A program made the translations under genes and the position numbers. The notes under the pieces are model-generated. The model worked only from the letters and a program-made list of their open reading frames with translations. It was not told where the DNA came from and did not search any database. From assembly GCA_903813345.2 (NCBI GenBank), contig CAIIXF020000003.1:33286159-33350158 (forward strand): 64,000 bases of DNA, given 5' to 3'. Source of the stretch: Owenia fusiformis (taxonomy: Eukaryota > Annelida > Polychaeta > Sabellida > Oweniidae). Numbering within the stretch: the stretch's first letter is position 1; every line of letters starts with the position of its first letter. Below are positions 23,501-33,734 of this stretch, one piece after another.

Positions 23501-26500
23501 GCTCAATTGAAATCGACACACGGGTTGTTTGTCTTAGCCAGCGGGTAAGTGAATTGGAACGTATGGGAGACTCGAAGGATGAGCAGATATCAAAGATGCA
23601 GAAGGATATCGTAGAGCTTCAGCAACAGGTACAAAGGTTGCTACAAGCAGGTCAGTGTGACTTTTCTAAACGTACACAAACAAGCGCTACTGTAACTGTA
23701 CCAACGCAAACTTCATCCACGCTAAATTCTAAGCCGGCCAATAATGAGACCAATAATTCGACTAACACGCCAATAACTGTTTCACACCTCAATAACAATA
23801 CTTTGCCTATAAGCGACCCCGCTAATAAGCAAAACTCACTACGTAAGCCTACTGAGCCATGCGAGTCTGTCGCTATACCGCCATCTTTGAAAATCACCTC
23901 GCAACCGCCGTCTGCAAAGTTAGTGCAACCAGTGCCTAATGTAACGAAACCTATCACTTATTCTAGCGTAGTAAGTGAAAACATAGATGATTGGTCCATT
24001 GCTGGTCCTAAAGGTCGCCATTCCCCTCCACCAACTCAACCTAAAGAGCCCCGACTACAAGGCCACGGTAAATATAACCCTTCGCAACAACGCCGGAAGA
24101 CGATTACCTTAAAGGGGATCCAAGAAGTCGAAGGTGCTTTCGTCTACGTCAGCAACATTCGTAAAGATGGAAATGTTAGCGATGAGGACCTCCGTTCCAC
24201 GATAGTTGCGTATGTTAAACAAAGAGGCATACGTGTCATGAAAGCAGATATCGTACATAACCGAGTTTGCGATGATAAGGTTAGATGCAAAATTTATATT
24301 CCCAATGATCAAGTAACCCTAATACTTGGCGAAAATTTCTGGCCAGACGCCGCTATAGGTTGCCGAAGATGGGAAAAACGAACAAGATATAATAATAAAA
24401 ATTCTACTTACCTACGTGCAAATGCAATTCCTGTCTTCACAGGGCACACTTATTCTAATGCGCGTGGCTATCATGCACAATACGATCCATACAAAACTGA
24501 TGATGACTATGCATCAGACTGCTTCGCGTTTGACGAAACTGATCGACAACAGGCTGTTTAATATGTGTGAAAATCTAAAACACTTGCTGTTTCTCATTTT
24601 ATTTTCTGCTTTATTCAATAAACAGATCATAGTTTTTAACAATCAAGGTAATAGTGAGTTAAGACTAGCACAATGGAATTGCCGAGGTTTCAATGTATCT
24701 ACTCTATATATTAAACATTTATTGTCACAATGCGATATCTTGGCGCTCTCAGAGCACAAACTCTATCCCTGTAATAGATTTAAGCTTGACTCCGTGCACT
24801 CGGACTTTCGGTGTTACAGCACAAGTAGCAAGAATCTAAACGATTTTAACTGTGGTAAAATATGGGGAAATGGTGGTGTTGCTATTTTCTGGCGTGATTC
24901 GTTGAGCAATTATGTTATTCCTGTTAAAAATATGTCAACAGACAGGATCGTTTGTCTAAAGGTATCAATAGTGCAAACTGCGCCTATTTACATATTTTCT
25001 GTTTACTTACCTCAACAAAATTGTGAAATTGACATGTACGATGATGTTTTATTCTCACTCGAACACTTTGTGCAAAAGGCTAGCATAGATGGCAGTGTTA
25101 TAATTCTTGGCGATGTAAACAGTAATTTGGGTACGCTTACGGGTTGTAGGGGTCATGGTAATCCCTCATCTAATGGTATCAAATTGTATGATTTTATGCA
25201 ACGAAATCTTTTAACTGCAATCGATATGACAGATTTAGCACGTGGTCCAAGACACACATTTGAAATGACTCGAAACAATGCTCTTCATGTTAGCTATATT
25301 GATCATGTCATTTTGTCTTACACTTTGCGTGAATGTGTTTTATCGTGTACAGTCCTGGAAGATGAGCCTGACAACACGTCAGATCATCTTCCAATTCAAA
25401 CTATATTAAATTTAAATGCTCAAATAGAACGTTGTCCAGATATTGAAGCCCCAAAAGGATTTGCTTGGAACAAACTCAACTGTAATGAAATAAAGGACTC
25501 GTACACTAATTCGGTTACATTGAAATGTAACGATATTTTACTTGAACTGCGTTCTATTTTGTCCAGTCGGACACTAAACGCAGCAGAAATTGATCATTTT
25601 ATCAATAGAATAGTAGAGAGTTTAATTTTATCATCAAATGCTCATATACCAAAGAGGAAATTCCTGAAATATGTTAAGCCCTTTTGGAACTCCACTTTGA
25701 CATCATTGGCTAAAGATAAAAAGGCAAAGTGGCATAAATGGGTGTCTCAGGGTAGATCACGTGATCCTTCAAATGATGTTAGAAAACAATATAAAGAGTC
25801 AAAGAAAATATTTTCAAAAACCTATCAAGCTGCACAACTTGAGTATGAAAGAGAGGAATTAGAAAAATTGTATACATCAGAACAGTCTGATCAACGTTTT
25901 TACTGGTATCTGGTCAATAAACATAGAAGATCATCAAAGAAATCAGTTAATCCAGTGCTTGCCGACGACGGCCATTTAATTACAGATGCTAATGAAATCA
26001 GAGAACAGTGGAAGTGCCATTTCGAAAAACTAGCAACCCCTTTAAACAAACCGACGTTTGATAGTCATTTTAAATACGAAATTGAAAACAAGGTCCAAAC
26101 AATTTTTAACAGTATATCGAATGACAGCACTATTTTTAAAATTACTCCCGACATGGTTCATAGTGCAATAAAAGCTCTCCATTCAAAGCGTGCATGTGGT
26201 TATGATCAGATCAGCGCAGAACATCTAAAATTTGGCGGGGATTCCATGGTCCAAACAATTTCAATCATTTATAATATTATACTTCAGTCAGTCTACATTC
26301 CATATAACTTCTGTATCGGCACAATGATCCCTATTGTTAAAAACGGCAAAGATCCACTTGTAAAAGACAACTCAAGAGGTATTACGCTCATGACAATGCT
26401 TCGTAAATTATTTGACAATATATTTTAACTCATGTAAAATCACCCGTTCTAAATGCTATCCCTAAATTACAAGGGGCAGCTGTCGAGAAATGTTCATCAA

Positions 26501-29500
26501 TCCATACATCATTACTTGTACAAGAAACTATTTCTGAAAATGTAGAACAAGGTAAAATGGTAGTTTTAACAGTAACAGACATCCGAAAAGCTTTCGATTC
26601 TGTATGGATAGATGGCCTTCTTTTTAAACTTCACAACTGTGGTATTGGCGGTAAGATATGGAAAATTTTGTATATGCTATATAAGCGGTATAGTTGCTCG
26701 GTTTTAGTAGGAGGAAAATGCTCTGACTTATTTCCAATATTACAGGGTGTCCATCAAGGTGGTGTCCTGTCCATGCTATTTTACCAACTTTATATGGCAG
26801 ATATAATTGACTCCATGATTAAGCTAAACAAGGGATCAACCATAGGTTCGTTAAGTTGCGTTAGCCCTTCATATGCCGATGACATGTGCATCTTGTCGAA
26901 TTCTTTTGAAAACATGCAAGTGCTACTTGATCTACTTCATGCTCATAGTAATCAGTGGAGATTTGAAGTTCATCCCGATAAGTGTTCGTTTCTCGTCTTT
27001 AATAGTAAAATCGAGCTAGGTGCAACTCAAAAACTTAATATCGGAGGTAAATCAATTGCAAAATCTGACTTTGTGAAGCATGTCGGAATCCCAATTTCAA
27101 CAAATAATGATATTTCTGATTATGTACAGGATAAATGTAAGAAGGGCAAATCGCAGTACAATGCTCTGCTCGGTATAGGTAGTGGCTGCGGAGGTCTAAT
27201 TCCAACATCTGCATGTCAAATATACAAAACATATTCCATACCTACAATGACATACGGTGCCCATATTATCAACTATCAACAAAATGATATAGTTGTTCTA
27301 GAAAAGACACAACGAGAAATAGGACGGAGAATTCAATCTCTGCCTCACTCAGCTAGTATTCCCATCTCAACTTTGCCCCTGGGCCTAATGGACGTTGAAT
27401 TTTATATTGACTTTTTAAGAATGATGTTTCTCTGGAGTTTATTGCAACTCCCGAGCGCAAATATATATAAATGTCTTTTCACAATGAGATTTGTAAAAAT
27501 GCTGCATGTTAACAATGAATGTAATACCTTCTCTCCAATAAAATGCATGTTACTGACATCAAAAAGGTATGATTTACATAACCATGTTCTAAATATGGTA
27601 GACTGTAAAATGTTCATCCCCAAAAATAGGTGGAAGAATATTGTGTATAGAAAAATTGCAGCCGTTCAGATGCAAAGGACATTTTTCCAATCGCTAATGT
27701 ACAAGGGCCTAAACTATTTTAGAATGGGTAACTTTGAAATTTTGAGGCCATTTATATGGTGGAGAGTCGCAAGACTGTTCCCTTTTGCTTTAAGTAGTTG
27801 TAAAATAATGGTGAAACTGCTAGCAGATGAACATGCGCTTAGATCAAAATATAGAGGTTCCGAAGATAAATCAGTTATATGCTCAATGTGCAGCACTTAT
27901 GAAAAAGAAGACGTAGAGCATTTCTTACTGAAATGCCCAGCAAATATATATATTATTTATAGAGAACAACTTAGTAATCATTGCTGCGAATGGGGTATCC
28001 AAATGAACACTAAAAACATTCTTGGCATAGGAATTGAAGAGTTGCACTTTGCAAACGAACAACTACTTGTATTTTTAAAAGATATGGCACATATAGTTAT
28101 GCAACAATATTTGTGTCGTCAACGTCACTTGACAAGTTTACAAACTTAATGTAACTTTATCAGCGTGAAAGGGTGGCCCTCAAGGGACGAACATGGGCCG
28201 ACTAGGGATTTTCCCTTGATTAACGGTAATATGCAATATGTATTTATTCTGAGTGTACCGACCTTGGGGAAGGTACAATAATAAGCAATGCTTTATGTTT
28301 TTGTTTTTTTTTGTTTTTTTTCTGTTTTTTCCTTGATTGGTAGTTGCAACGTCAACGCGGCAGCCTGACGTATTTGCAACAAACGATTATATCTCTTAAC
28401 CAGCCTATACATTTTAGTTTTACTCGCATATTTGTATTTATATTTATGTACATTTATTATACACACTAATTTAGAATTGCACCATAGGGCAACACCACCT
28501 TTCTTCAATTTACAAAAATTGTATATTTCTTTTACTAGCTTACAAGATATTGAAAGCATCTCATACTTTCATACAGTACTGCAGTACCGACCTTGGGGAA
28601 GGTACGATGATACGCTATGTCTTCCGTTTAATTTTTATAGAAAACGCAGATCCATAATGTCATTTTTTTTATTAATCTTAAGAGTGTTAGGTAACAGGTC
28701 TATCTAGGCCTACGGCGTGCGTCTACGCGGTAGCTAGGCGTCGTCGTCAGTACAAAAAACAACAACAAAACAATGAATTAAAATATAGTCATTTTTTTAT
28801 AATTGCGTTACAATTAGGTGCTAGGCCAATCTTGGTCGGCGGCGTGCGTCTACGCGGTAGCTAGGCGTCGTCGTCAGTCATATTGTTTGTTTGTAAATAG
28901 TGATTAGTTTCAATTTAACATTTACATAATTTGTATACATGTATCTCCTTTATATAAAGGGCAATAAATATATACATACATACATACATTGTCTTGCGCT
29001 GCTGGGTGGGTAGGAGTGTGAGCAGGCATGGAGGCACCACATCAACTTTGTCAGCAAAATTCTTTGAAACCACTTATCTGTTCAACTTAAAATTTAAGAG
29101 GCAAAAGCACTTTGCCAACAACTGATTATCTCAATTTTATTTGATGAAAAATAGTTAACATATCTGAGAAATGTCTCAGTTAATATGATTGTTATTGAAG
29201 ATTTAAGATACAGAAATGTCCAAATTTGTCAGAATTGCATGGATAACCTAAATAAAACATTTAAAAATATAAAAAATATTGTGAAATACATGCAGTGACG
29301 TATTTCTCTTTTATTTTCCTAGTATTTGTTGTAGCAACTTTATATTTGTATTTAATGTATGTATAATGTACACAGGTAAAATAAATATTAGATATAAAAT
29401 CATACACTGTATAATTTATAATTCTTGTGTCTATAGAACAACTGCTATATATTCTCGAATTGTGTTTTTGATATATGCAAAGATATGCCTTCTTCTGGGC

Positions 29501-29952
29501 ATCTAGTACCCATTATACAGTTATATAACAATGTACAACAAAAATATAGTTTATTAATAAAAAAGATATATCTCGATTTTTTTCTCAATTTCAGGGTTGT
29601 TGGATACCGCTACACTTACCCACAATTCCTGGAAAGATTTCGACTACCATCTGAATCAGCCAACGAAGCTTTAGTCGAGTCTGGGATACAATCACTGACT
29701 CGACACCTTGAGACTCTTGAGAAACGCTACTTAGACAAAAATAAGTATCTCACTGGTGATAAACTTACTGTGGCGGACAGTTATGTTGCAACAATTCTAT
29801 TGCAAGTTGAATGGACTGCATTTAAATTTAAAATCTGGCCAAAAGTCGATGAATGGATAAAACGTGTAAAACAGCAGGAGTTCTGGGATACGGTGCATAA
29901 AGCCCACGATGATTTTGTGCACGAGTTAGAACAAGCGAACATGTTTGATTGA
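17505..29952 (+). CDS. Glutathione S-transferase, theta-class-like
   Basis: Cytosolic enzyme conjugating glutathione to electrophiles. Four exons with matching phases (17505-17606, 22129-22259, 22838-22957, 29595-29952) encode 236 residues, a normal theta length. The thioredoxin-fold N-terminus has LYVVRISPPCRVVWLY, with Ser before PPCR where theta GSTs keep the catalytic Ser. VPILVDGEVIVFEGQAILRY is the cis-Pro and glutathione-binding stretch. The all-helical C-terminal domain includes LTGDKLTVADSYVA, the N-capping box. Odd: the usual Glu-Ser pair that binds the glutathione gamma-glutamyl end reads Glu-Gly here, and the Gly codon is split by intron 2 exactly where the exon has seeded a 45-bp array. 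Intron 1 holds a 133-bp array and intron 3 a full LINE. It lies upstream of glutathione synthetase on the same strand. Confidence 0.92.
17708..18539. mobile_element. TTAA-flanked non-autonomous element in GST intron 1
   Basis: TTAA at 17704-17707 is followed by AGGCCCCATGTAAAGTTT. Reading inward from TTAA at 18540-18543 on the other strand gives AGTCTCCGTCTAAAGTTT. The termini are thus imperfect inverted repeats beside TTAA, as in piggyBac-type elements. The body is A/T-rich and codes for nothing recognisable. Confidence 0.5.
18720..18918. mobile_element. Tigger/pogo-like MITE
   Basis: TA at 18718-18719 precedes CAATAAAACC and the mirrored GGTTTTACTG is followed by TA at 18919-18920. The body repeats GTGTTCAGATTAGAGAG-type words. 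Related copies lie at 33889-34066, near 37240-37393 and ending at 57915, sharing the (C)AGTAAAACC terminus and the GTGTTCA(G/C) body. Confidence 0.7.
19605..19805 (+). mobile_element. Dispersed TTAA-type repeat, copy 1 of 3
   Basis: After TTAA it begins AGGTGCAACAATGAGTGCAG and continues with ATTCAACGATCATGGACC. The same opening recurs at 30178 and, as AGGTTGAATAAATAGTGCAG, at 52584. The downstream end of this copy merges into the 133-bp array. Confidence 0.7.
19808..21470 (+). repeat. 133-bp tandem array in GST intron 1
   Basis: TTATTCAAAGGTTGCTCAAG recurs at 19921, 20054, 20187, 20320, 20453, 20586 and 20719, exactly 133 bp apart. Two more copies follow near 21296 and 21423 after an insertion at about 20847-21292, and a diverged copy opens the array. 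Units also contain GTAAACAGGCAATCAGGGCC and CTCCCATCACATAG. Adjacent units are almost identical, so the array is young or homogenised. No ORF is conserved. Confidence 0.93.
20847..21292. mobile_element. Composite palindromic insert in the 133-bp array
   Basis: The first part is bounded by TTTATTCCATAATAC (20847) and its reverse complement GTATTATGGAATAAA (about 21089). It contains two copies of a segment with TCGTATTGTCCCCGGGAAAA. The second part (about 21102-21292) is a near-perfect hairpin: ATAGGTTATTT, GGGATTGAATATGGG and TTTTATTCC appear, then their reverse complements, with a GC-rich centre (GGTCGCTGCGCTCCC). Both parts sit inside a repeat unit, so they arrived after the array. Confidence 0.75.
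22219..22640 (+). repeat. 45-bp tandem array carrying the GST exon 2 end and its splice donor
   Basis: Units start GTGCCCATATTAGTGGA, run through GGGGAGGTCATCGTC and end TTTGAGGG|GTAA. Starts are 22219 (in the exon), 22264, 22309, 22354, 22399, 22444, 22489, 22533, 22578 and a partial 22623. The only spacing that is not 45 is a single 44. Most copies keep the donor GGGGTAAGT; two are altered (GAGAGGTTAGA and GGGGCAAGT). In frame, each unit reads VPILVDGEVIVFEG then TAA, so only the first donor gives full-length GST. The minus-strand ORF over this array is a shadow. Confidence 0.93.
23098..24561 (+). CDS. LINE ORF1, probable nucleic-acid-binding protein
   Basis: 487 residues, intact. The N-terminal ~90 residues (HIERILSRLSEEDRDTIINE onward) form a domain I do not recognise. 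Residues about 150-185 (RVSELERMGDSKDEQISKMQ and following) have heptads typical of a short coiled coil, which fits ORF1 trimer formation. A Ser/Thr/Asn/Pro-rich linker follows. The last third (VEGAFVYVSNIRKDGNVSDE to CKIYIPN) resembles an RRM-like fold by pattern. There is no CCHC knuckle here. ORF1 proteins of LINEs bind element RNA; that role is inferred from position. The TAA stop at 24559-24561 is one base before the ORF2 ATG (TAATATG), suggesting termination-reinitiation. Confidence 0.85.
   Translation: MAAPPDTDHIERILSRLSEEDRDTIINEFLEVTTPEDYEPLRILYFGYAKERLFNIYLDKFGLIAGRKQNEIPILTLKARKGANKDVSFMNDICDLYMYGSNISDTFPRQTISATSFLPNLGSSEANTITDQSTRSIEIDTRVVCLSQRVSELERMGDSKDEQISKMQKDIVELQQQVQRLLQAGQCDFSKRTQTSATVTVPTQTSSTLNSKPANNETNNSTNTPITVSHLNNNTLPISDPANKQNSLRKPTEPCESVAIPPSLKITSQPPSAKLVQPVPNVTKPITYSSVVSENIDDWSIAGPKGRHSPPPTQPKEPRLQGHGKYNPSQQRRKTITLKGIQEVEGAFVYVSNIRKDGNVSDEDLRSTIVAYVKQRGIRVMKADIVHNRVCDDKVRCKIYIPNDQVTLILGENFWPDAAIGCRRWEKRTRYNNKNSTYLRANAIPVFTGHTYSNARGYHAQYDPYKTDDDYASDCFAFDETDRQQAV
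24563..28149 (+). pseudogene. LINE ORF2: APE endonuclease plus reverse transcriptase, single frameshift
   Basis: The ATG at 24563 is one base after the ORF1 stop. The N-terminal endonuclease shows LRLAQWNCRGF, LALSEHKL, VIILGDVNSN, SYIDHVILS and NTSDHLPI, the expected APE-type series including the final SDH. The reverse transcriptase follows, with GYDQISAEHLK, VTDIRKAFDSVW (motif A), ILQGVHQGGVLS (motif B) and PSYADDMCIL (catalytic YADD). The C-terminus has a Cys/His cluster (CSMCSTYEKEDVEHFLLKC). Frame changes near 26425 by an apparent one-base loss, so the first segment stops at 26426-26428 while the reading continues in the next frame. Otherwise no stops are seen, so the copy is recent. 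The clade cannot be fixed by eye; CR1/L2/jockey-type elements are the nearest group. Confidence 0.9.
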
Positions 29953-30177
29953 ACTCTGTTATGTAGAATTTATTCGTGGAGAAGAGATATATGTGACCAG
30001 AAGGATCTGACCATTAATTTGACACACATATTTCAGATCATTTCTGTCTTGCTTACCCTTTATTTATGTTTGAATGAGATACATGTAAAGTGAACACTTT
30101 GTAATGCATTTTTTCTGAAATAGAGTTAATTACTTGTAGCCATTACATATGCTTTGACTCTACTAGACTAATTTTAA

Positions 30178-30520
30178 AGGTGCAACAATTAGTGCAGATA
30201 GGGCCCATTCAACGATCATGGACCAGTGTCAAAATATATTTAAGTTTGGATATTTCATCAAGACTTACATCTATTTTTATTATCTACAAAAAAAACCTAG
30301 ATAAACATTATTTCAGCTGATATTCCTCTTGAAACATGGTGGATCTTAAAAATATAAAAGTGGATTTCCCCTTTTTGAAGCTTTAAACTGAATTTACACT
30401 TCTTAATGCTGGAATTGATAGTTTATCCATACATTTTAAGAAAATAGGTATGTCAAAGAAGATGTTAAGCCAAATGTTGCCTTGATTAAAATTTTCCTAT
30501 TTTTTCAACCTTATTTTCCT
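30178..30520 (+). mobile_element. Dispersed TTAA-type repeat, copy 2 of 3
   Basis: TTAA at 30174-30177 is followed by AGGTGCAACAATTAGTGCAG and by CATTCAACGATCATGGACC. Its far end carries TTTTAAGAAAATAGGTATG and ends in TTTTTTCAACCTT. Both ends match the larger copy at 52584-54842. It lies 220 bp after the GST stop and may fall in the 3' UTR. Confidence 0.7.
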
Positions 30521-31559
30521 CCTGTTTGACATGATATTTGATCTCATTTATTAATGCCTTTTGCAATTCTGGTGCAATCACAGATTTATATTGAAAAGTT
30601 TGAGGAGAGCAATATGTCAAAGTCATTTCTATTTTAACCAAGATAAGCAAACAAAGGGCAATGTATATGTATGTCGGATGTGGTGAGAAAACTGACTTGT
30701 CTAAAGATAATTCAGATTTTTCAGTTGAAACTGAAATGTTATGAAAGATGATTCCCTATACTCAATTTGCCTCACCAATCTGAGATTGCATAACCCATCT
30801 TTAGACCTTGCCTCACCTATAATGTGTATGTTCAATATATACTTTTTATTGAATGATATTGTGGTAGAAATCACTGTATATACAGCGCAGAGTTTTAAAA
30901 GAGAGGTTCATGTTATGTGGCTGGACCACTATTGTACAAGTTACACATATACATATGAAATGAAATAAAATGTCTATCCTAGATTATTAATCTATTTGTG
31001 TACTTTCATATTTTTTTATGAAATAACAATATTAGAGATTGACTCAAATTATATTCTTCAATAATATGGTTACTATGGTACTTGGGAGGCTGGGCTCCAA
31101 TATTAACCAATCAGGTTAAAATTGTCCATTGCAGGTTTTTGAGTTATTTTTTGGTTTCATCACAGTCAATACATCTGTTATCATTGAATCAATCAATTGT
31201 TGACCTAAGTGTTTGTAATCACTGGAAAAGCATGTCTCAATGGAGGTTGAAATGAAATTATATGGAAGAGAAAACCTTAGAATGTGAACTTTGATGATAC
31301 CATCTATTTTTTACTTTCCAACATCTTTTTTGTCAAATTTAAGTTTTTATGATTATCTCAGTTATGAATGAAATAAGCTATAAAGAAGAGCAATTGAGTT
31401 TGTCAGATGAGAATTATAAGCCTATGAATAATAAAATTCCAATTTTTTTCTTAAAATTAACATACCCTTCCACCAAAAAGCAGGTGTCTTGAGAAATATT
31501 TGAAGTCAAAATGTTTGAAAGTGTAACATACAACACAATGGTGCAACTGAAATAAACAC
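30521..31559. other. GST 3' flank, no gene seen
   Basis: AT-rich unique sequence without recognisable exons. An AATAAA at about 30963 could serve GST if its 3' UTR is about 1 kb, but nothing selects it. Confidence 0.4.
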
Positions 31560-32720
31560 AAAACATACACAGAACATACACAGAACCGACAGCGTAATGC
31601 CACAATTAAAATGTGTTTGGATATAACTTATAACACCATGGCACAATCAAAATTGAATATAATGGCTAAATCAAAGTGTAAACAGATGTGACATTCGACA
31701 CAGCGGCACAATAAATACAAAACTTACAGCAAAATGGCAAAATAAAACTGAAAACAATGGCACAATCAGACTGTATTCAGAAGTAACCTAGAACACAATG
31801 GAAAAATCAAACTGAATACAGATGAAACATAAAACACAATGGCACAATCAATCTATATACAGATATAACCTACAATACAATGGTGCAATCAAACTGTATA
31901 CAGATGTAATAATAACACAATCATAACATATATACATATATAACCTAAAACACAATGGGACAATCAAGCTGTATACAGATGTTACCTACAACAAAATGGC
32001 ACAATCAAACTGTATACAGATGAAACATAAAACACAATGGTACAATCAAACTGTATACAGATGTTACCTACAACAAAATGGCACAATCAAACTGTATGCA
32101 GATGAAACATAAAACACAATGGTGCAATCAAACTGTGTACCTACAACAAAATGGCACAATCAAATTGTATGCAGATGAAACATAAAACACAATGGTGCAA
32201 TCAAACTGTATACAGATGAAACATAAAACACAATGGCACAATGGCACAATCAGACTGTATACAGATGTAACCTACAATACAATGGTGCAATCAAACTGTA
32301 TACAGATGTAATAATAACGCAGTGAAACAATCATAACATATACATATACGAGTATAACCTAAAACACAATGGTACAATCAAACTGTATACAGATGAAACA
32401 TAAAACACAATGGCACAATCAAACTGTATACAGATGAAACATAAAACACAATGGCACAATCAAACTGTATACAGAAGTTACCTACAACAAAATGGCACAA
32501 TCAAACTGTACACAAATGAAACATAAAACACATTCGCGCAATCAAACTGTATACAGATGTTACATGTATGTGTGTACCTACAACAAAATGGCACAATCAA
32601 ACTGTATACAGATGAAACATAAAACACAATGGCACAATCAAACTGTATACAGAAGTTAGCTAATTACAGCACAATGACACAATCAAAACGTAAACAGAAG
32701 AAATTCACATGCATAAATGT
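31560..32720 (+). repeat. Minisatellite of ~40 bp between GST and GSS
   Basis: A unit of the type ATGGCACAATCAAACTGTAT followed by ACAGATGAAACATAAAACACA recurs about 25 times with variable length and substitutions (ACAGATGTTACCTACAACAA is a second subtype). The two subtypes alternate in places, forming ~80-bp dimers. The edge near GSS decays gradually. No protein is encoded. Confidence 0.88.
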
Positions 32721-33734
32721 ACAACACAATGAACAATGTACAATCAGCAGAAGTAGGCCTTTAAAACGTAATCCAGCTGAAGAAACAGGAAGTGGCTACA
32801 AATTTGATACAACAGGTAAAAGTTTATATTTGTATTACTTTTTGCGAGTTTTCTGTTATTTGTGACCTTCAAACTAATGAGTGTGTGATGCGATGTTATT
32901 CCTATATATTTGGCCCTCACTTTTAACTTCGTGAATGGCATAATCACGGCCGATTTTTAAAAAAGTCCGAAATTAGAAATCAGCTGATTTTCGATTATTA
33001 TTTGCCTACAAAAATATGTATTTGAACTGTCTTCGTTGTGAGCTTGCAGATAATCATAAATGTGATAGAAATAATAAAAATAAAGACTGCGTGTGAGATC
33101 ATTTATGGTTCTGGTAACATTGCGCTTGGTTAGGTGGACGTCCGGTCCTTGGAGTCAGCTAATGTTTCTCATAGATGTTCATAAAGCCTAAAGAATGACC
33201 ACGCCCACTTTACTCACTGACCTTTACTGTAGACGTATTTACAATGTGATGGAGCTTTTGAATCTTTATCATGAATACGACACATATGAGCCTCAATCTA
33301 AGTGATATTAGTGGGGCATTTATTACGAGATTGATCCCAATCAGTATTATTGTTTAGCCCCCCCCCCCTTATTGAAACCTGAGACTAACATGCTTCTTGG
33401 TTCATGAAGAAAGTACACAAACATTAATTAAATGTAATATATGCTGGTAATTTGAGATAACAGATGTTTATTTTTGTCTTATTCCAAGCATAATAGCTAT
33501 TTTGCCAAGTCATGCAGGTGTTTATTCCTTCATAGACTGGAAAAATTAAAATCTGCCGAGTCATGTTTAGCCCACAGTATACAGTAACATGATTGTTATG
33601 TAGTGTGTTGGGATTAACTTTACCATTTTACATCATTCAGTTTCTGGACACATCAATTGAAATTTTTATATTTTTTATTCACTATCTTTTATTTTATAAC
33701 ATTTAGGTGGGTGATTGGATCTTAGGAAATCACC

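Larger units (their letters stand above)
23060..28990 (+). mobile_element. Nearly full-length two-ORF non-LTR retrotransposon (APE-type LINE) in GST intron 3
   Basis: The element holds ORF1 (23098-24561), ORF2 (24563-28149, one frameshift), a ~800-bp 3' UTR and an (ACAT)n tail near 28975-28989. The 3' UTR has two identical 37-bp GC-rich cassettes (28714-28750, 28841-28877) with the core GCGTCTACGCGGTAGCTAGG. It also has two copies of a short hairpin (ACCTT, gggg, AAGGT) near 28256 and 28585. The 5' end is placed near 23060 by the ORF1 start; I found no certain target-site duplication. It lies in the same orientation as GST. A 3' fragment of the same family is at 8761-9083. Confidence 0.9.

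Noticed and set aside
23652-24312. Minus-strand ORFs over LINE ORF1
   Set aside because: They lie opposite an intact 487-residue ORF with coiled-coil and RRM-like patterns and show no motifs of their own.
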